This document shows positions 34,796-46,016 of a DNA stretch of 64,000 nucleotides, piece by piece. Source of the DNA: Madurella fahalii (lineage: Eukaryota; Ascomycota; Sordariomycetes; Sordariales). Position numbers and translations under genes: made by a program. Each line of letters starts with the position of its first letter. Position 1 is the first letter of the stretch. Under the pieces are notes generated by a model, which worked only from the letters and a program-made list of their open reading frames with translations, was not told the DNA's origin and searched no databases. Location of the stretch: the NCBI GenBank assembly GCA_029876055.1, contig CM056875.1, forward strand, positions 2,666,001 to 2,730,000, in the 5' to 3' direction.

Positions 34796-37591
34796 ATGAT
34801 GACTAGTATGGCGCCGAGCTTCTCTCCGCACCCCGGCGGGATGCAGCCCCATCCAGGTGCGCCGCCGGGACACCCTATGGCGCCAGGCATGGCCCATAAC
34901 CCGAGCCAGCCCGGCGCGACACCGGGAAGTATGCCGCACCAGCTCGTTGGCCACATGGGGGTATCAGGCCCTGGTCCGCAGATGAATCCCGCCGCCCTTA
35001 TGGGGGGTATGCCACCTGGGGCCGGCAACCCAAATGCCCATGCCATGCAGCACTTGAACCCGGCGCAGGCCCAAATGTTTCACCACCAGCAGATGAATCA
35101 GATGAACCAGATGTGTATGTCCCACGTCTGTCCTGTACCTGCTTTTAAACCGTCGCCCGTCTCATACTAACTACCACGCCCAGACGCAAACAATCCGGCG
35201 ATACAGCAGCAGATGCAGCAGCAGAGGCTCCAGATGCTTCAGCAGCAACAGCAGGCCAGGCAGGCCTTGATGAACTCGCATGCGGTATATCAGGGCATGG
35301 GAGGCACACCTATCCCCATCGCCCAGTGGAATCAGCTCAACCCTGCTGCCCAGGCCCAGGCCGCGCAAATGGCTCAACTAAGGGCCAGAATGCCGGTAGC
35401 TCACCCCCTCCATCTTCAACAGGCGCAGCTAGCTCAACAGCAACAGGGCCAACCCATGAACGTAAGACAGCCTCAATCGTATTTGTAATGCTGCGAATCG
35501 CAGCCACTGGCGTAGGTTCTGCTGATAGACTTTGCTAACGGGACGCCAGCCAATGGTCGCGCAGCAGATCGCTCTTCAGCAGCAACAGCAACAGCAGCAG
35601 ATGAACCAGATGGGACAACAGGGGGGCAACCCGAACCCCGGCCAACACCAGCTGAACCCGCCACATTTGAATGTGCCACAGCAGCTCGCCGCGTTACAAG
35701 CTCAACAACAGGCCCAGCAGCAGGCCCAGCAGCAGGCCGCGCAAGCAGCACAAGCAGCACAAGCCCAGCAAGGGGCGGGACAACCTCAGCAACCGCAGCC
35801 ACAGCAGCCGCAGCAACAGCCGCCAGGTCAGCCGCAGCAACAGCAGCAGCAGCAGCAGCAGCCGGGGCCGAACGGCCCGGGGTCGAACGGACCTGCTCCA
35901 ACTCCAGGGCCTCCGCAGGGTCATACGCCACAGCCGAATCCACAGCAGCAACCTCAAGCACCACCCCAAACGCCGCAGACAACCCAAGCACAACAGGTGC
36001 AATTAGCAGCTCAAGCCCAGCACGCTCAGGCACAAGCACAGGCACACGCGCAAGCACAGGCACAGGCTCAAGCACAGGCACAGGCACAGGCACAGGCTCA
36101 GGCACAGGCTCAGGTTCAGGCTCAGGCTCAGGCACAGGCTCAAGCTCAAGCACAGCAATCAGCTAGTTTGGCGAACATGGTGCAACTCAGACGCGATGCC
36201 ATGGGCTTGAGGGGCGTCTATGTGCTCAAGCTAGTGCAGTTCAATGAACACCTAAGCGGATTCCCAGTACGTTAAGGAACCTCCTCGTCCCAACGAGGCA
36301 TACCTTCCCAGAAATTCACTGACTCGGTCGCAATATAGGGATACAAGGGTAAAGAGGCCCTGGACTATTGGACCGCCTTCGTCCAGCGGTTTTTCTCTCA
36401 AAAGGGCATCTATAGATATACGATTCACATGCGTGAAGGCGAGGACCAAAACCAGGACAAGCAATATGAGATCGCCTACCCCGCCCTTGCCCGATACTTC
36501 AACACACACTTCGAGTCCGGGGTTAAAACCATGCAGTTGATCATGAACAAAGGGATCACTGATCGGTCATTGCCCAACGACTGCTACATCATCGAGAACA
36601 GAAACGCGAGTTTGGCTACTTGGTTTGAGGGCGGTTCCCATGTAAGTCGCGCTTCTGCCGGATGCTGCAACAAGATACTAACCATCTTATCTAGGTTGTG
36701 GCGAACGGCATCCTTCGTGTTCAGTTTGACAGCGAGCAAAAGTTCGACCTCTTTGAGTTCCAGACGACCAGCCACGAAGAGTACATTTCCAGGCGCCTAG
36801 TGATCCAGGCTGCTCGACCAGCCCACAATTGGGTTAAGGAGTGGAACAACCTCAACCAACCAGACGGCAAGCAGTCTCCCGAAATGAGCAAGAAGAGCAA
36901 GGCGAGGCCAGCCAAATCCCCGCCTGGTCCGCCACCTGATCTCGAACTCCCTCATTCCGTCGTCAAAAGCGGTATGGGCATCACGGAAGCCGTGTATCAA
37001 TTTCTCGAGGTAAATCCACACGCCCCGCCTATACTCTTCTCGTTTGACCGGACAGGTGCTGATTCTGATCTTCAGATTGTCGAGATCATGGGCCAGATGA
37101 ACGACCTCTTTCGGTTTTCCCACACAAACCCCGAGTTGACGCCGTATCAGGTTCTCGACCAGTACGTCAACAACCAGATCAACCCCATGGGTCCTGGTAT
37201 GAACGGTCAGCCAATGCCCCAGGGCGGGCCCAGAACGCCCGGTTTCGGTCAGTTCCCGATGGGTGCCAGCCCTGCCATGGCCAATTCGATGTTGCCGGGT
37301 TCGCCCCATATTGCCGGCAGTCCAATTCCCGGACAAATAGCGGCGCCGGTGATGCAGCTTCAGGCGAGCCAGCAAGGCACCAGCTCCAGCGGGCCGAGCG
37401 CAAACACGTCGCCCGCCCAGAACAACAAGAGAAGGAGACCGTCGACGGTGAAGGCCGAGGAGGATACACCGGCGTCCGCCCCCACCCCAGGCAATGTCGG
37501 CACCCCGCACCTTAACGGAGTCCAAGTCAAGACGAAGCAGCCTCCTACACCTAGGATGCCGAAGCGGCAAAAAACCAACACGGCCGCATGA
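34796..37591 (+). CDS. ptaB: PtaB/Mfg1-type LIM-domain-binding transcription regulator
   Basis: Model: 34796..35114, 35184..35461, 35550..36266, 36339..36641, 36695..37009, 37076..37591, 815 aa, all junctions frame-keeping. The first ~480 residues are Met/Gln/Pro/Ala-rich, including pure CAG-coded Gln runs and a Gln-Ala repeat. The LIM-binding (LDB) domain follows: LRGVYVLKLVQFNEHLSGFP, GKEALDYWTAFVQRFFSQKG, then RYFNTHFESGVKTMQLIMNK and VVANGILRVQFDSEQKFDLF. LDB proteins are co-regulators; PtaB with SomA controls adhesion, asexual development and virulence-related genes in Aspergillus, and the yeast counterpart is Mfg1. The C-terminus has a basic KRRRP-type nuclear signal. Intron 5 (66 bp) is phase-neutral and stop-free, so retention would give a protein 22 residues longer. 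Confidence 0.85.
36004..36165 (+). repeat. CAGGCA/CAGGCT hexamer array in ptaB
   Basis: About 25 tandem hexamers (CAGGCA, CAGGCT, CAAGCA variants) encode alternating Gln-Ala. The antisense frame gives a spurious Glu-Pro/Val-Pro ORF. Likely length-variable. Confidence 0.85.
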
Positions 37592-39974
37592 AACCCTCTT
37601 TTTTCACCCGTCGTCTCTCTCAAGAGAGCGGTGCCGCGCGCGTTGAGGCTCCACGGCGTACTCTACTTATTACCCTGTCGGTGTCTCGGCGTTAATCTCG
37701 AAGGTCTTAATATCTGCTAATCTGTTCGGTTGGGTTCGTTACTGGGATGGGATGATTGTGCAGAGGAATGACCCGTGCATTTTTGGCTCTTCGAAAGAAT
37801 CGGTGCGAAAATTGGTTGTTTTTTGCAGTGTTCTTGCTTTTCTCTTTTTTCTGCTTTCCCTGAAAAGCCAGCGAAGCATTTTTGGAATCGGACCTTACAT
37901 ATACCCCCGTCTATCCAGCCAACCCATATCCCATGCGCATTCAAAGTCTTTTTCGAGCGCGCACTCACGCACAAGCTCGGTGAGAAGGCGGTGGCTTCCC
38001 CTTCGTGATCCTGGCCCTGGTCTGGTCTATTTTGCGCGCTTGCGTAGCGCGAATCGGGCGGTACGGACACCCCTACATGCCTTAACTAGGCATTTGTGCT
38101 GCAGCCTGATCAACGACTTGTCGGTTTGGTGTTCTCTTTGGAAAGCATACAGACGGCGACGCTCCGCTGGTCTGGTAGATCGAGTCGAGCAACCCAGTCA
38201 GTCAATTAGCAACCCCTGGACGACTACTGTCCTGTGTGGTGGTGGGCAAGCACGGGCAGGTTCAGTCGTTGAGGGGTGGTGCCACACAACAGCGGCGACG
38301 AGCTGAGTCGGCGGAAAGGCTCCCCATGGGCCAGGCCGGAACACCGGGGAGTTCGGGAGCAAAGAGTTTCGAGTTTCGACTACCGGAACGGAAGAGGGGG
38401 GCTTAGATGGGGCGATCCGAAGCCCGATCAGGCTTGTGTTGCTGCACAGGTTCCGATCGGGATGAAGCAGGAGCTCTTGCGGGACACTTGAAATGAATGC
38501 ACCACACTACGCCGGGGAGGGAAATGATTTAATACGACCGATAGGACTTTGGGTGGGAGGAGGTTGGTTAATGAGGGTGCTTGGATCATTGGCAAGGCAA
38601 AGCAAACAAGCAAGCAGGACAGGAAAGAAGAGATGGGGTGTTGCGGGCGGAGCGGCTTCGCTGCTGTGTTAAAATAGTTTTTACTCTTGGATTTTTTTTA
38701 TGGTACCTTGGTTCTGGCCGATTGGACGTGTTGTTGGTTTCCTCTTGTCATCACCAAGGGGGGTATTTTGGTCTCTTGCCCCGTTTGCGGTTGGGTTCGG
38801 CCGAGAAGCAACGCTAAGGTACCTCTGTCTGCTCATCGTCTTGGTGTACTGGTCTGGGTTTTGGTCATTCCGGTCTCATCCTCATCACTGGGCGGTGTCA
38901 CGGCGATGGCCGGTGGGAATGCGGCTTGTCCTTTATTGGCTTTGCTTTTTCTCCCTGGTTCCTGTTTTCTGTCCCATTGGTTTACTGGATCTTTGACAGC
39001 ATGGTTTTTGTCTTGATTTCGTTCGTCTCTCTGTCTATCTGTCTCTCTTGGTTTTAAATATTCATTTGTCTCTGGATGCGGAATAAAAAGGGCCGGAGCC
39101 ACAGGGGCAGTAAGGTGAGACGAGGCCGGACGCGTAGTTTTAGGTATTTATTGCAATAAAAGTTCACAAGCTCTTTGGCAGTTCCTAAAATGAAGGAAGT
39201 CCAGATGCTGTATTGCGAGAGCGTCTTCAGGACTGTTCATCAAGACTGTCCTACCATCTATAGCTCATACAGCACCCCCAATCACGGTCGTGATAGCAGC
39301 CTGAAATATCTAGAGGCGAGGTTGAGAAGCGATGAGTCAAGGATGCGAGGCATCCTCCAAACCCCCAAGATTCTTCTCCAGTTAAGACCCACAAATTGCA
39401 TGACTTGAAGACTCGTACGAGCAACAATGACTGGATTGTGTATTCTTAGCTACGGTTTGCTGCCCGGACCCGGCAGAGTGTCCACCCAGCATTGCCAAGC
39501 CCGCATGCTGGCCCACCTGGTCCGCGACGACACCTTTTACTTGCAAGGCAGTGGGTTCTTCAACTGCCAGTGTCGCGGTCGGGATTGGGACGGAGGCGGT
39601 CAACAGCGCTGGACAAGGGAAATCTTGATTCGCGCTGGTTAGAGGTATGAGACTCTCGAAAAAAGCCCCTAGCTAGGATGCAAGGCCGGACTTGGGGTTA
39701 TCCCTGGCCCGACCCCGTGATTGTCCTAGGCCGGTACAGATGCTAGTCTGTCCCGTCTTCCCGAGTGTGTCGAGTGATCCCAAACCAAAGGCACCGCAGT
39801 CAAGAAGCAGACAAAAATATGTAGCACATGATACACAACCAGTGCCCCTCTTCCCAATGAATCACCATCTCCCAAGTCATCCCGAAGTCAATAACCGAAA
39901 ACGCCGTGAACGGTCTAGGAAAAGGAAGATGGCGTCATCCCAAACACAGCAAGCAGGAAGGCAAGCGTCCTCGT
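37592..39974. other. Intergenic region between convergent genes
   Basis: 2.4 kb between ptaB (+) and atg8 (-). The sequence is locally T-rich (38670-39060) and its short ORFs show no recognisable domain. Long 3' UTRs or an unrecognised non-coding transcript are possible; nothing specific is supported. Confidence 0.45.
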
Positions 39975-40533
39975 TCAGGCAGTCTCGAAATCGCCAAAAG
40001 TGTTCTCGCCCGAGTAGGTGATGTAGAGGAATCTGACCCGCCAAGCGTTAGCATTTGTCTCAAGCCGCCGCAACTCGTATGGACGTACCCATCCTCATCC
40101 TTGTGTTCTTCGTAAATGCTGCTCATAAGTGCGGCCGTCGGCGGCAGGACCTCGTCGACGAAGATAAAGATGGCCTTCTCGGGGGAGAGCTTGATCCGCT
40201 TGCGGATAACGTACACGAACTGGCCGACAGTGAGGTCGGCCGGCACGAGGTACTTCTTCTTGTCGATTGTCGCGATGTCGCTCTTTTCCACCTTTTCGCA
40301 AATGACCTGATTGACGATGAATTAGCGACATGATTGCGATGTTGCGATGATTATGCGACCGGCCGGCGCGAGGGGCAGGCTCCAGTGGATGTTCAACGGG
40401 AGCGTCGAGCAGCGGCTCACCGCCCGACTGGGAGACGACTTACAGGGATGCGGTCAGTGTACTTCTGGCGGATTCGCTCGGCCTCAGCCTTGCGCTTCTC
40501 GAAGGGGTGCTCGTCCTTGAACTTGCTCCGCAT
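39975..40533 (-). CDS. atg8: Autophagy ubiquitin-like protein Atg8
   Basis: Model: complement(39975..40032, 40089..40306, 40444..40533), 121 aa, exactly the length seen in filamentous fungi. The protein starts [20 protein letters not shown], contains [20 protein letters not shown] and [20 protein letters not shown], and ends [13 protein letters not shown]. Atg4 cleaves after Gly116 (TFG|DFETA) so that Gly can be joined to phosphatidylethanolamine on autophagosome membranes. The introns (137 and 56 bp) are GT-AG. Identification is secure. Confidence 0.97.
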
Positions 40534-41597
40534 CTTGATGGCGTGAAGATGATGGATAGCCGGGTACTCTAGAGATGCTTGTGCAGATGTCGGGGTAGCT
40601 CTCAGCGGTGCTGCAGATAAGCGGGTATGATGTCAGCGATGTTGTCGGCGAAGTGGAGAGCACAGCGGCAGGCCGGTAGGTCTGTGGTCGAGGCAAGATG
40701 GTTGAAATACCTTGGTTCGGGAGTGGGTGATGGATGGATGTGTTGGAGGAAGAAAGTTGACGTTGGAAGGAGTTGCGTATGGTTGCCGCCTTGTTAAACG
40801 TTGGGGGGTTTGGGCAGTTCCGGGGCCGGGCACTGGTGGAGGCGGGGCTGACCATATGACTAAAAGGAGGGAGCAGGCATTCATGGACTGGTTCGGTACG
40901 TACCACGGTGCGGATTACGGCTTGGCGCCCTCAAGGACCTTTTTGGGTGAATCAGACGGCGTGCTCACATGGCACTGTGCAGTGGCCAGGTGCTCGCTTT
41001 GCGTGCTCAGCTGGTACCGGTACTTGGCCATTCGGTGGCCATTCGGTAGCCATCGACACTAGCCGAAGCTTTGTGAATACGTCACACAGGGGTTCCAGAA
41101 CCGCTCTAGTTCTATTCTTGAAGAGCGGCGAAAGGCCTCAAGCCGTTTTCTCCGATAAGATGGATGCTTAGTCTTCCCAGGACAACGTCTGTGACTCGGA
41201 TTCGGATCTGCGCCCGATCGGTCCCCGCCTCCGCTCTGCAAGGGGCACCCCGCGCACCGCGATTAGAGATGTTGCGGTACGTGGGCCAGGCTTGGCCGAA
41301 GTCCCGCTTGGTTGCCGGCAAAAGCTCCTAGTTCTGAGGATCGCATCCCGAAGCTCTGGAATCTCGCAAAACATCCGATTTTGACAGCGAGATCAGCCGA
41401 GGCCGATGACCGGGCCTTTCGGGTTTCTGCCCAATTGATAGCTTAACCCTCGAACGAAGAATCCCCTCGGTGCGTTCCGGCTTGCTGTTACTCGTTCGGG
41501 AAAGTGGCCTCATATCTGCGCTTGATATCGTCTGATTCTTTGCCGAACCGGTATCGCTTCCGCCACCTGGCCCCCCCATATTTAAGATCTCGTCACG
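40534..41597. other. Divergent promoter region atg8 / hem13
   Basis: 1.1 kb between divergent genes. No supported ORF; expected to hold both promoters and leaders. Confidence 0.5.
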
Positions 41598-42895
41598 ATG
41601 GCGTCCAAACGGCCAGCCCTTCGTTTCTTTTCTCAGTGCAAGACTCACGGTCAATTGAGCAGTCGGGCCTCTCGGAGAGCACTAGCAAGCTTCTCCGGGT
41701 CTGCAACACCTCACCCGAATCGCGCACCGCTGAGATACTGGGGGTGGGCAGCTTTTGGTCTTCTGGTCGCTGTACCGCTATCATACAAGATGGTATTCTC
41801 TGGCCACGCTCCTGGGCTGCATGAGTTCCCGGCTTGACCGACTATGCTGACCATACGCCCCATCCTCGGCAGGCCATCGACGAACCGCTTAAAATGGACA
41901 CGCTCGCAGAGCGCGACGAACAGCTCAAACGCGCGCAGGGCGTTTCCGAGCTGTCTCCTATGCGCCTCCGCATGGAGAAATTTGCTAAGGAGCAGCAGAG
42001 GGAGATTGTGCGGGCACTGGAGAAGGTTGATGGCAAGAAGTTCCAGGTGGACGAGTGGCAGCGCAAGGAGGGCGGCGGCGGCATTACCTGTGTGCTGCAA
42101 GACGGCAATGTCTTCGAGAAAGCCGGTGTCGGCGTCAGCGTCGTCTACGGCACCCTGCCAAAGCCCGCGATCCTGAAGATGCGCGCGAATCACAAGAACA
42201 TCGCCGATGCCGATAACATCCCCGACAGTCTCGGGTTCTTCGCCGCCGGGCTCAGCCTCATCGTACACCCCAAGAACCCCATGGCGCCGACAGTGCACCT
42301 AAACTACAGGTACTTCGAGACGACCAAGCCGGATGGGACATCGGGTGCGTGGTGGTTCGGCGGCGGCAGTGACCTGACGCCGAACTACCTCTTCGACGAG
42401 GACGCGATACAGTTCCACAAGTCGCTGAAGGACGTCTGCGACAAGCACGACAAGGAGTACTATCCGAGGTTCAAGAAGTGGTGCGACGAGTATTTCTACA
42501 ACAAGCACCGCGGCGAGGCGCGCGGCATCGGTGGCATCTTCTTTGACGACCTGGACGAGACGGTCTCGGACAAGGAAAATACGTTTGCCTTCATCACGGA
42601 CGCCCTCAAGTCGTTTGTGCCGACCTACATCCCAATCGTGAACAGGCGGAAAGACATGCCCTTCACAGAGCAGGAGAAGGAGTGGCAGCAGATCCGCAGG
42701 GGCAAGTACGTCGAGTTCAACCTGGTGCACGACCGCGGGACAGCGTTCGGGCTGAACACGCCCGGTGCGAGGGTAGAAAGTATCTTGATGAGCTTGCCCA
42801 TGACGGCGAGCTGGAAGTACATGCATGAACCGGAACCGAATAGTAGGGAAGCTAGGCTGGTCGAGGTGTTGAAGAACCCCAAGGAGTGGGTATAG
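41598..42895 (+). CDS. hem13: Coproporphyrinogen III oxidase, oxygen-dependent
   Basis: Model: 41598..41792, 41873..42895, 405 aa. Exon 1 encodes a basic, Ser/Arg-rich mitochondrial-type presequence (MASKRPALRFFSQCKTHGQL) and one hydrophobic segment (YWGWAAFGLLVAVPLSY). The 80-bp intron (GTATTC...CTGAC...GGCAG) restores frame into AIDEPLKMDTLAERDEQ. The mature enzyme has the signature running from KKWCDEYFYNKHRGE to IGGIFFDD, plus AWWFGGGSDLTPNYLFDED and EFNLVHDRGTAFGL. It decarboxylates coproporphyrinogen III to protoporphyrinogen IX in heme synthesis. Yeast Hem13 is cytosolic, whereas this presequence plus membrane segment predicts a mitochondrial intermembrane-space location. Confidence 0.95.
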
Positions 42896-43042
42896 CCGGG
42901 CATGTCTCGAGCGGGTACCATGTGTATATCATACTTGTGACTAGATCCATGTATTTAATGACTGACGGAGTAAATTTTCGCTGCCAGCGTTGCAACCGAT
43001 AATGATTCTCAGCGTATGTCGCTGGCTGCCTGAGGTGGTAGT

Positions 43043-44008
43043 ATGATGAGCGAGGGGCGGTCCCGCTGCAATTCGACATCACCTCAACTCTCCAACGCAA
43101 CACCACAAGACCCATCCAACATGTCAACTGACCCCAACCAACCACCCAGACCCAGCCTCCCCACTCCAAGAACCCTCCTCACCTCCCTAATAAACGCCAT
43201 CTCCAACATCCCCCTCACCGAATCCGACCCCGACCAGCCCAGAAAATCGCTGCTCCTGCGAGACAAAAGCCTCGCACATGCGAACCCCCTCCGCCAAGTC
43301 CCCCTTTCCCATCGCCACCTGATAATCACTCTGCATGTCCTCTTTCCGGAGATGGTCCTCCCGGCTCTAGACCTGCTCGAGCGCGGACGGGTTGGGAGGG
43401 TTGTGCTGACTACTCCTCCCGCTGCCGCTACTGCTGCAGCAGGGGTTGGCGGCATTGCGGCCGCCAAAGCAGACAAAGGGAGAGATCGCGGCGAGAGCGA
43501 GGGCGGGGGCGGGAATAGCAGCACCAGCAGCACCAGCACCAGCACCAGCAGCTTTTACCTTGTGGCGTCCTCGGCCGCGGCGCAGCCGGAGTCCTCGTCG
43601 TCGGGCGGGAAGCGACGGAGGGACGCGGGGTTGGGTGACGAGGACCGTGGCGAAAAGGGGGCAAGGGGAATGGGCGCGAAGGGCGCTGGGAAGCGCTATC
43701 TTGTCCGGCTGGCCGCGTGGAACTGTTCCTGTGCGGCGTTTGCGTTTGCTGCGGTGCAGGGCGACGGAGGGATGAGCCAGGAGGAGGTGGAAAGGGAGGA
43801 TGGTGGTGTGGGAGATGATGTAGGGGCGGACTGGTCTTTTGGCGGCATGAGTCTGGATGGGTTGAGGCAGGCTGGGGAGGGGGTGCCACTCTGTAAGCAC
43901 CTCCTAGCATGTCTGCTGGCCGAGAGGTGGAGCGCAGCCTTGGGGCGGTATGTGGTTGAGTGGAGCGTCGGGAGGGAGGAGATGGCGGGCATTGTTGCTG
44001 ATGTTTAG
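43043..44008 (+). CDS. SWIM zinc-finger protein (Shu2/Sws1-like)
   Basis: Single-exon ORF of 321 aa. An alternative ATG at 43121 (MSTDPNQPP) is equally plausible. The C-terminal part has a SWIM-type pattern: CSC at about residues 228-230 (WNCSCAAFAFAAVQ) and CKH near 284 (PLCKHLLACLLAERW), i.e. CxC..CxH. In between is an insert of about 50 residues. The Shu2/Sws1/ZSWIM7 family uses this motif, with the downstream CKHLLA, in Rad51-paralogue Shu complexes that assist homologous recombination. The middle is low-complexity (Ala, Gly, Ser). The domain is clear by motif; assignment to the Shu complex is inference. It lies 147 bp after hem13 on the same strand. Confidence 0.62.
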   Translation: MMSEGRSRCNSTSPQLSNATPQDPSNMSTDPNQPPRPSLPTPRTLLTSLINAISNIPLTESDPDQPRKSLLLRDKSLAHANPLRQVPLSHRHLIITLHVLFPEMVLPALDLLERGRVGRVVLTTPPAAATAAAGVGGIAAAKADKGRDRGESEGGGGNSSTSSTSTSTSSFYLVASSAAAQPESSSSGGKRRRDAGLGDEDRGEKGARGMGAKGAGKRYLVRLAAWNCSCAAFAFAAVQGDGGMSQEEVEREDGGVGDDVGADWSFGGMSLDGLRQAGEGVPLCKHLLACLLAERWSAALGRYVVEWSVGREEMAGIVADV

Positions 44009-44293
44009 GGATGTACGGGACGGTTGTGTTGTTCGGGAAGCATCCTTCTGGCCACAGAGAGGCTTGGGAGTCAGTTATTTACGGATCCCACTAAGGGGTT
44101 CCTGCGGACTAGTATCGGGGAACAGGAACCAGGCACTCTTTGTTAAGAGCCAACAAGAAGATATGTTCCCAGCAGCAGCTCACTCAGTCCCAACCAAAGC
44201 CATCGTCATAAATTAACACGCCCGAGCCGATTTACCCTCGAGCAATCTATAAGACCCTCATACAGTCATTTCCATGTTTGGTGGTCCCCTGCT

Positions 44294-45476
44294 TTACTTC
44301 TTCTTTTCCTTGGACCCCTCCTTTTCTTTATCCCCGCCGCCCTCCTTGGACTCGCCGTTGATGGTGGGGCTACCTTCCTTCTTTTCACCCTCCTTGGCAC
44401 CATTCTCGCCCTCCTTTTTGGCCGCGTCCTTCTCCTCTTGTTGCTGCCGGTTCTGGATCTTGTTCTCAATCAAATCGTGGAACGCAGTAATCGCCCGGAT
44501 GAGGCTGCTCAGGTAGATAGCCATGAGCTGGTCGTTGGTCTTGATGCTCATGGCGTAGTTGAGATCGCTATCCGCCTTGCTGCCAGTCGCACCTGGCCCC
44601 GACTTGGGTGTGGAGAGGTTCGGTAAGAGGTTAAAAACATCTTGAAGATTGCCGAGGATTGCGTGGTTGACCGGAAGCTGGCCGTCGAGAACTTTCTGTA
44701 GGTACGCCTGGATGTCCCGGAGTCGGAGGTGGAGGCCTTGCAGAGATTGCAGCTGGTTGGTGACTCGGGTGGAGAGCGTGCCGACAGCTACATCACGGAT
44801 GTCGCGTAGGAGGTGCTCGACACCAATCTCTTCAGCTTCTTCGGCCTCGATAATGGAGGGTGTGTGGAGGAAGGTCTTGGACGTGGTGGTCCCGTCCTAA
44901 TCGGCACTAGTTAGTACAATGGTGAGGGGTAGGGCAGACGGCAAGGGGCGAACATGCATCCTTGATCTCCTCCACTGCAAAGTACGCATCCGTAGGCACG
45001 CCCGCCTCCTTGGGCTGGACATCGATAATGACTAGCAACGGGTTCGGTGTGTAGCGCTTGAAGAGCTCGTTGATCTCGAGATCAGAGGCTCGCAACTTGG
45101 GGCCCGAATGGTACCATCCTATTAACTTCTCGCGCGCATTGACCTTCTTGAACATGTCGTTCATCGACTCAACATAGTTGTGGTCGAGGAACCAGACGGA
45201 TGGGTCCCTCTCATCCTCCTCGAACGGGACTGTGCAAATGTGTTAGGCCATGGGCCGAGAAACCAGAGGATCCGCATCGTGCTCACCTGCGAAGCTGTTC
45301 GATACGCGCACGTTCTTGCCATCGTTCTGCCCTAATAGTACACCCACCACCCGCTTGGTCTTGCTCTTGTAGGCCTCGGTACGGTTGTAGTGATCGACGA
45401 CGGAGAGAAGGACCAGTGGCGCAACCGAGACGTTGCGCGTCACCAGCGAGAGTGTCTCTGCGGTTGTAGTTCGCAT
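44294..45476 (-). CDS. rpn8: 26S proteasome regulatory subunit Rpn8
   Basis: Model: complement(44294..44896, 44958..45229, 45287..45476), 354 aa. The MPN domain fills the N-terminus: VAPLVLLSVVDHYNR, KRVVGVLLGQNDGK, DPSVWFLDHNYVESM and LIGWYHSGPKLRASDLEINE. The motif has a single His where catalytic JAMM proteins have HxH, as expected for inactive Rpn8, which pairs with the deubiquitinase Rpn11 in the proteasome lid. The C-terminal helices (YLQKVLDGQLPVNHAIL, IKTNDQLMAIYLSSLIRAI) and a Lys/Glu-rich tail are typical. Intron 1 is GT-AG (57 bp). Intron 2 (44957..44897, 61 bp) is GC-AG, needed for EEIKD|DGTTTSKTF. Confidence 0.95.
44897..44957 (-). other. GC-AG intron in rpn8
   Basis: The donor is GAT|GCATGT, the branch region TACTAAC, and the acceptor GATTAG. 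The only nearby GT donor would create a stop codon at the junction, so the GC donor is needed for the conserved Rpn8 sequence. Confidence 0.85.
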
Positions 45477-46016
45477 GGCGAGGGCTGGATTGCGCGAATG
45501 ATGAGGGAGTCGATGTCGGCCTGAGCGTGCGGGGTGACTGTGGGCGGGAAAATGACGGCTTCAAGGAAACGGATTTCGAGGTGCTGAATTGCTTCTTGTC
45601 CGTCGTCACTCAGTTCGCTGCCTCGTCAGTTTGAAGGTCAGTACCCAATGGGGCTAGTTCGGCCCTGTTCAATGTTGGTGGGAGGCTTTGGAGCTCGGTA
45701 CGTACCACACGGGCTGTCAGGCGCTTGGGCCAATTCACCTTCCCCATCTGGCAGGTTACATAATCAGCAGCCAGAGCGCGACCCCCATTACAGAGCTGCC
45801 TGTTTTGCGCACGTCACTGTGGCAGTGGCTTCTGGCGGGATCGACAGGCCATAAACGAAGGGCCCCTCCGTTTTCACAAGCGCCTGCCATCCTCCTTGCC
45901 ACCACCGCATCATCCGCAACACAGCATCCGCTCGCTCCTCCCAAACCACCGCTTAAGAACACACACTTGCAAAAACCAGTCCAGTCGTCAGTAGCAAACG
46001 ACCACCAACAGCAATC
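45477..46016. other. Divergent promoter region rpn8 / I9 inhibitor
   Basis: 540 bp. On the minus strand GGTGGCAAG (45903-45895) matches 8 of 9 bases of the yeast proteasome element PACE (GGTGGCAAA), but it lies about 420 bp from the rpn8 ATG and may be chance. Confidence 0.35.

Noticed and set aside
35473..36153. 226-codon minus-strand ORF rich in Glu-Pro and Val-Pro repeats
   Set aside because: Antisense translation of the Gln-Ala repeats in ptaB.
36004..36165. CRISPR-like repeat array
   Set aside because: Units are contiguous hexamers without spacers, in a coding exon of a eukaryotic gene.
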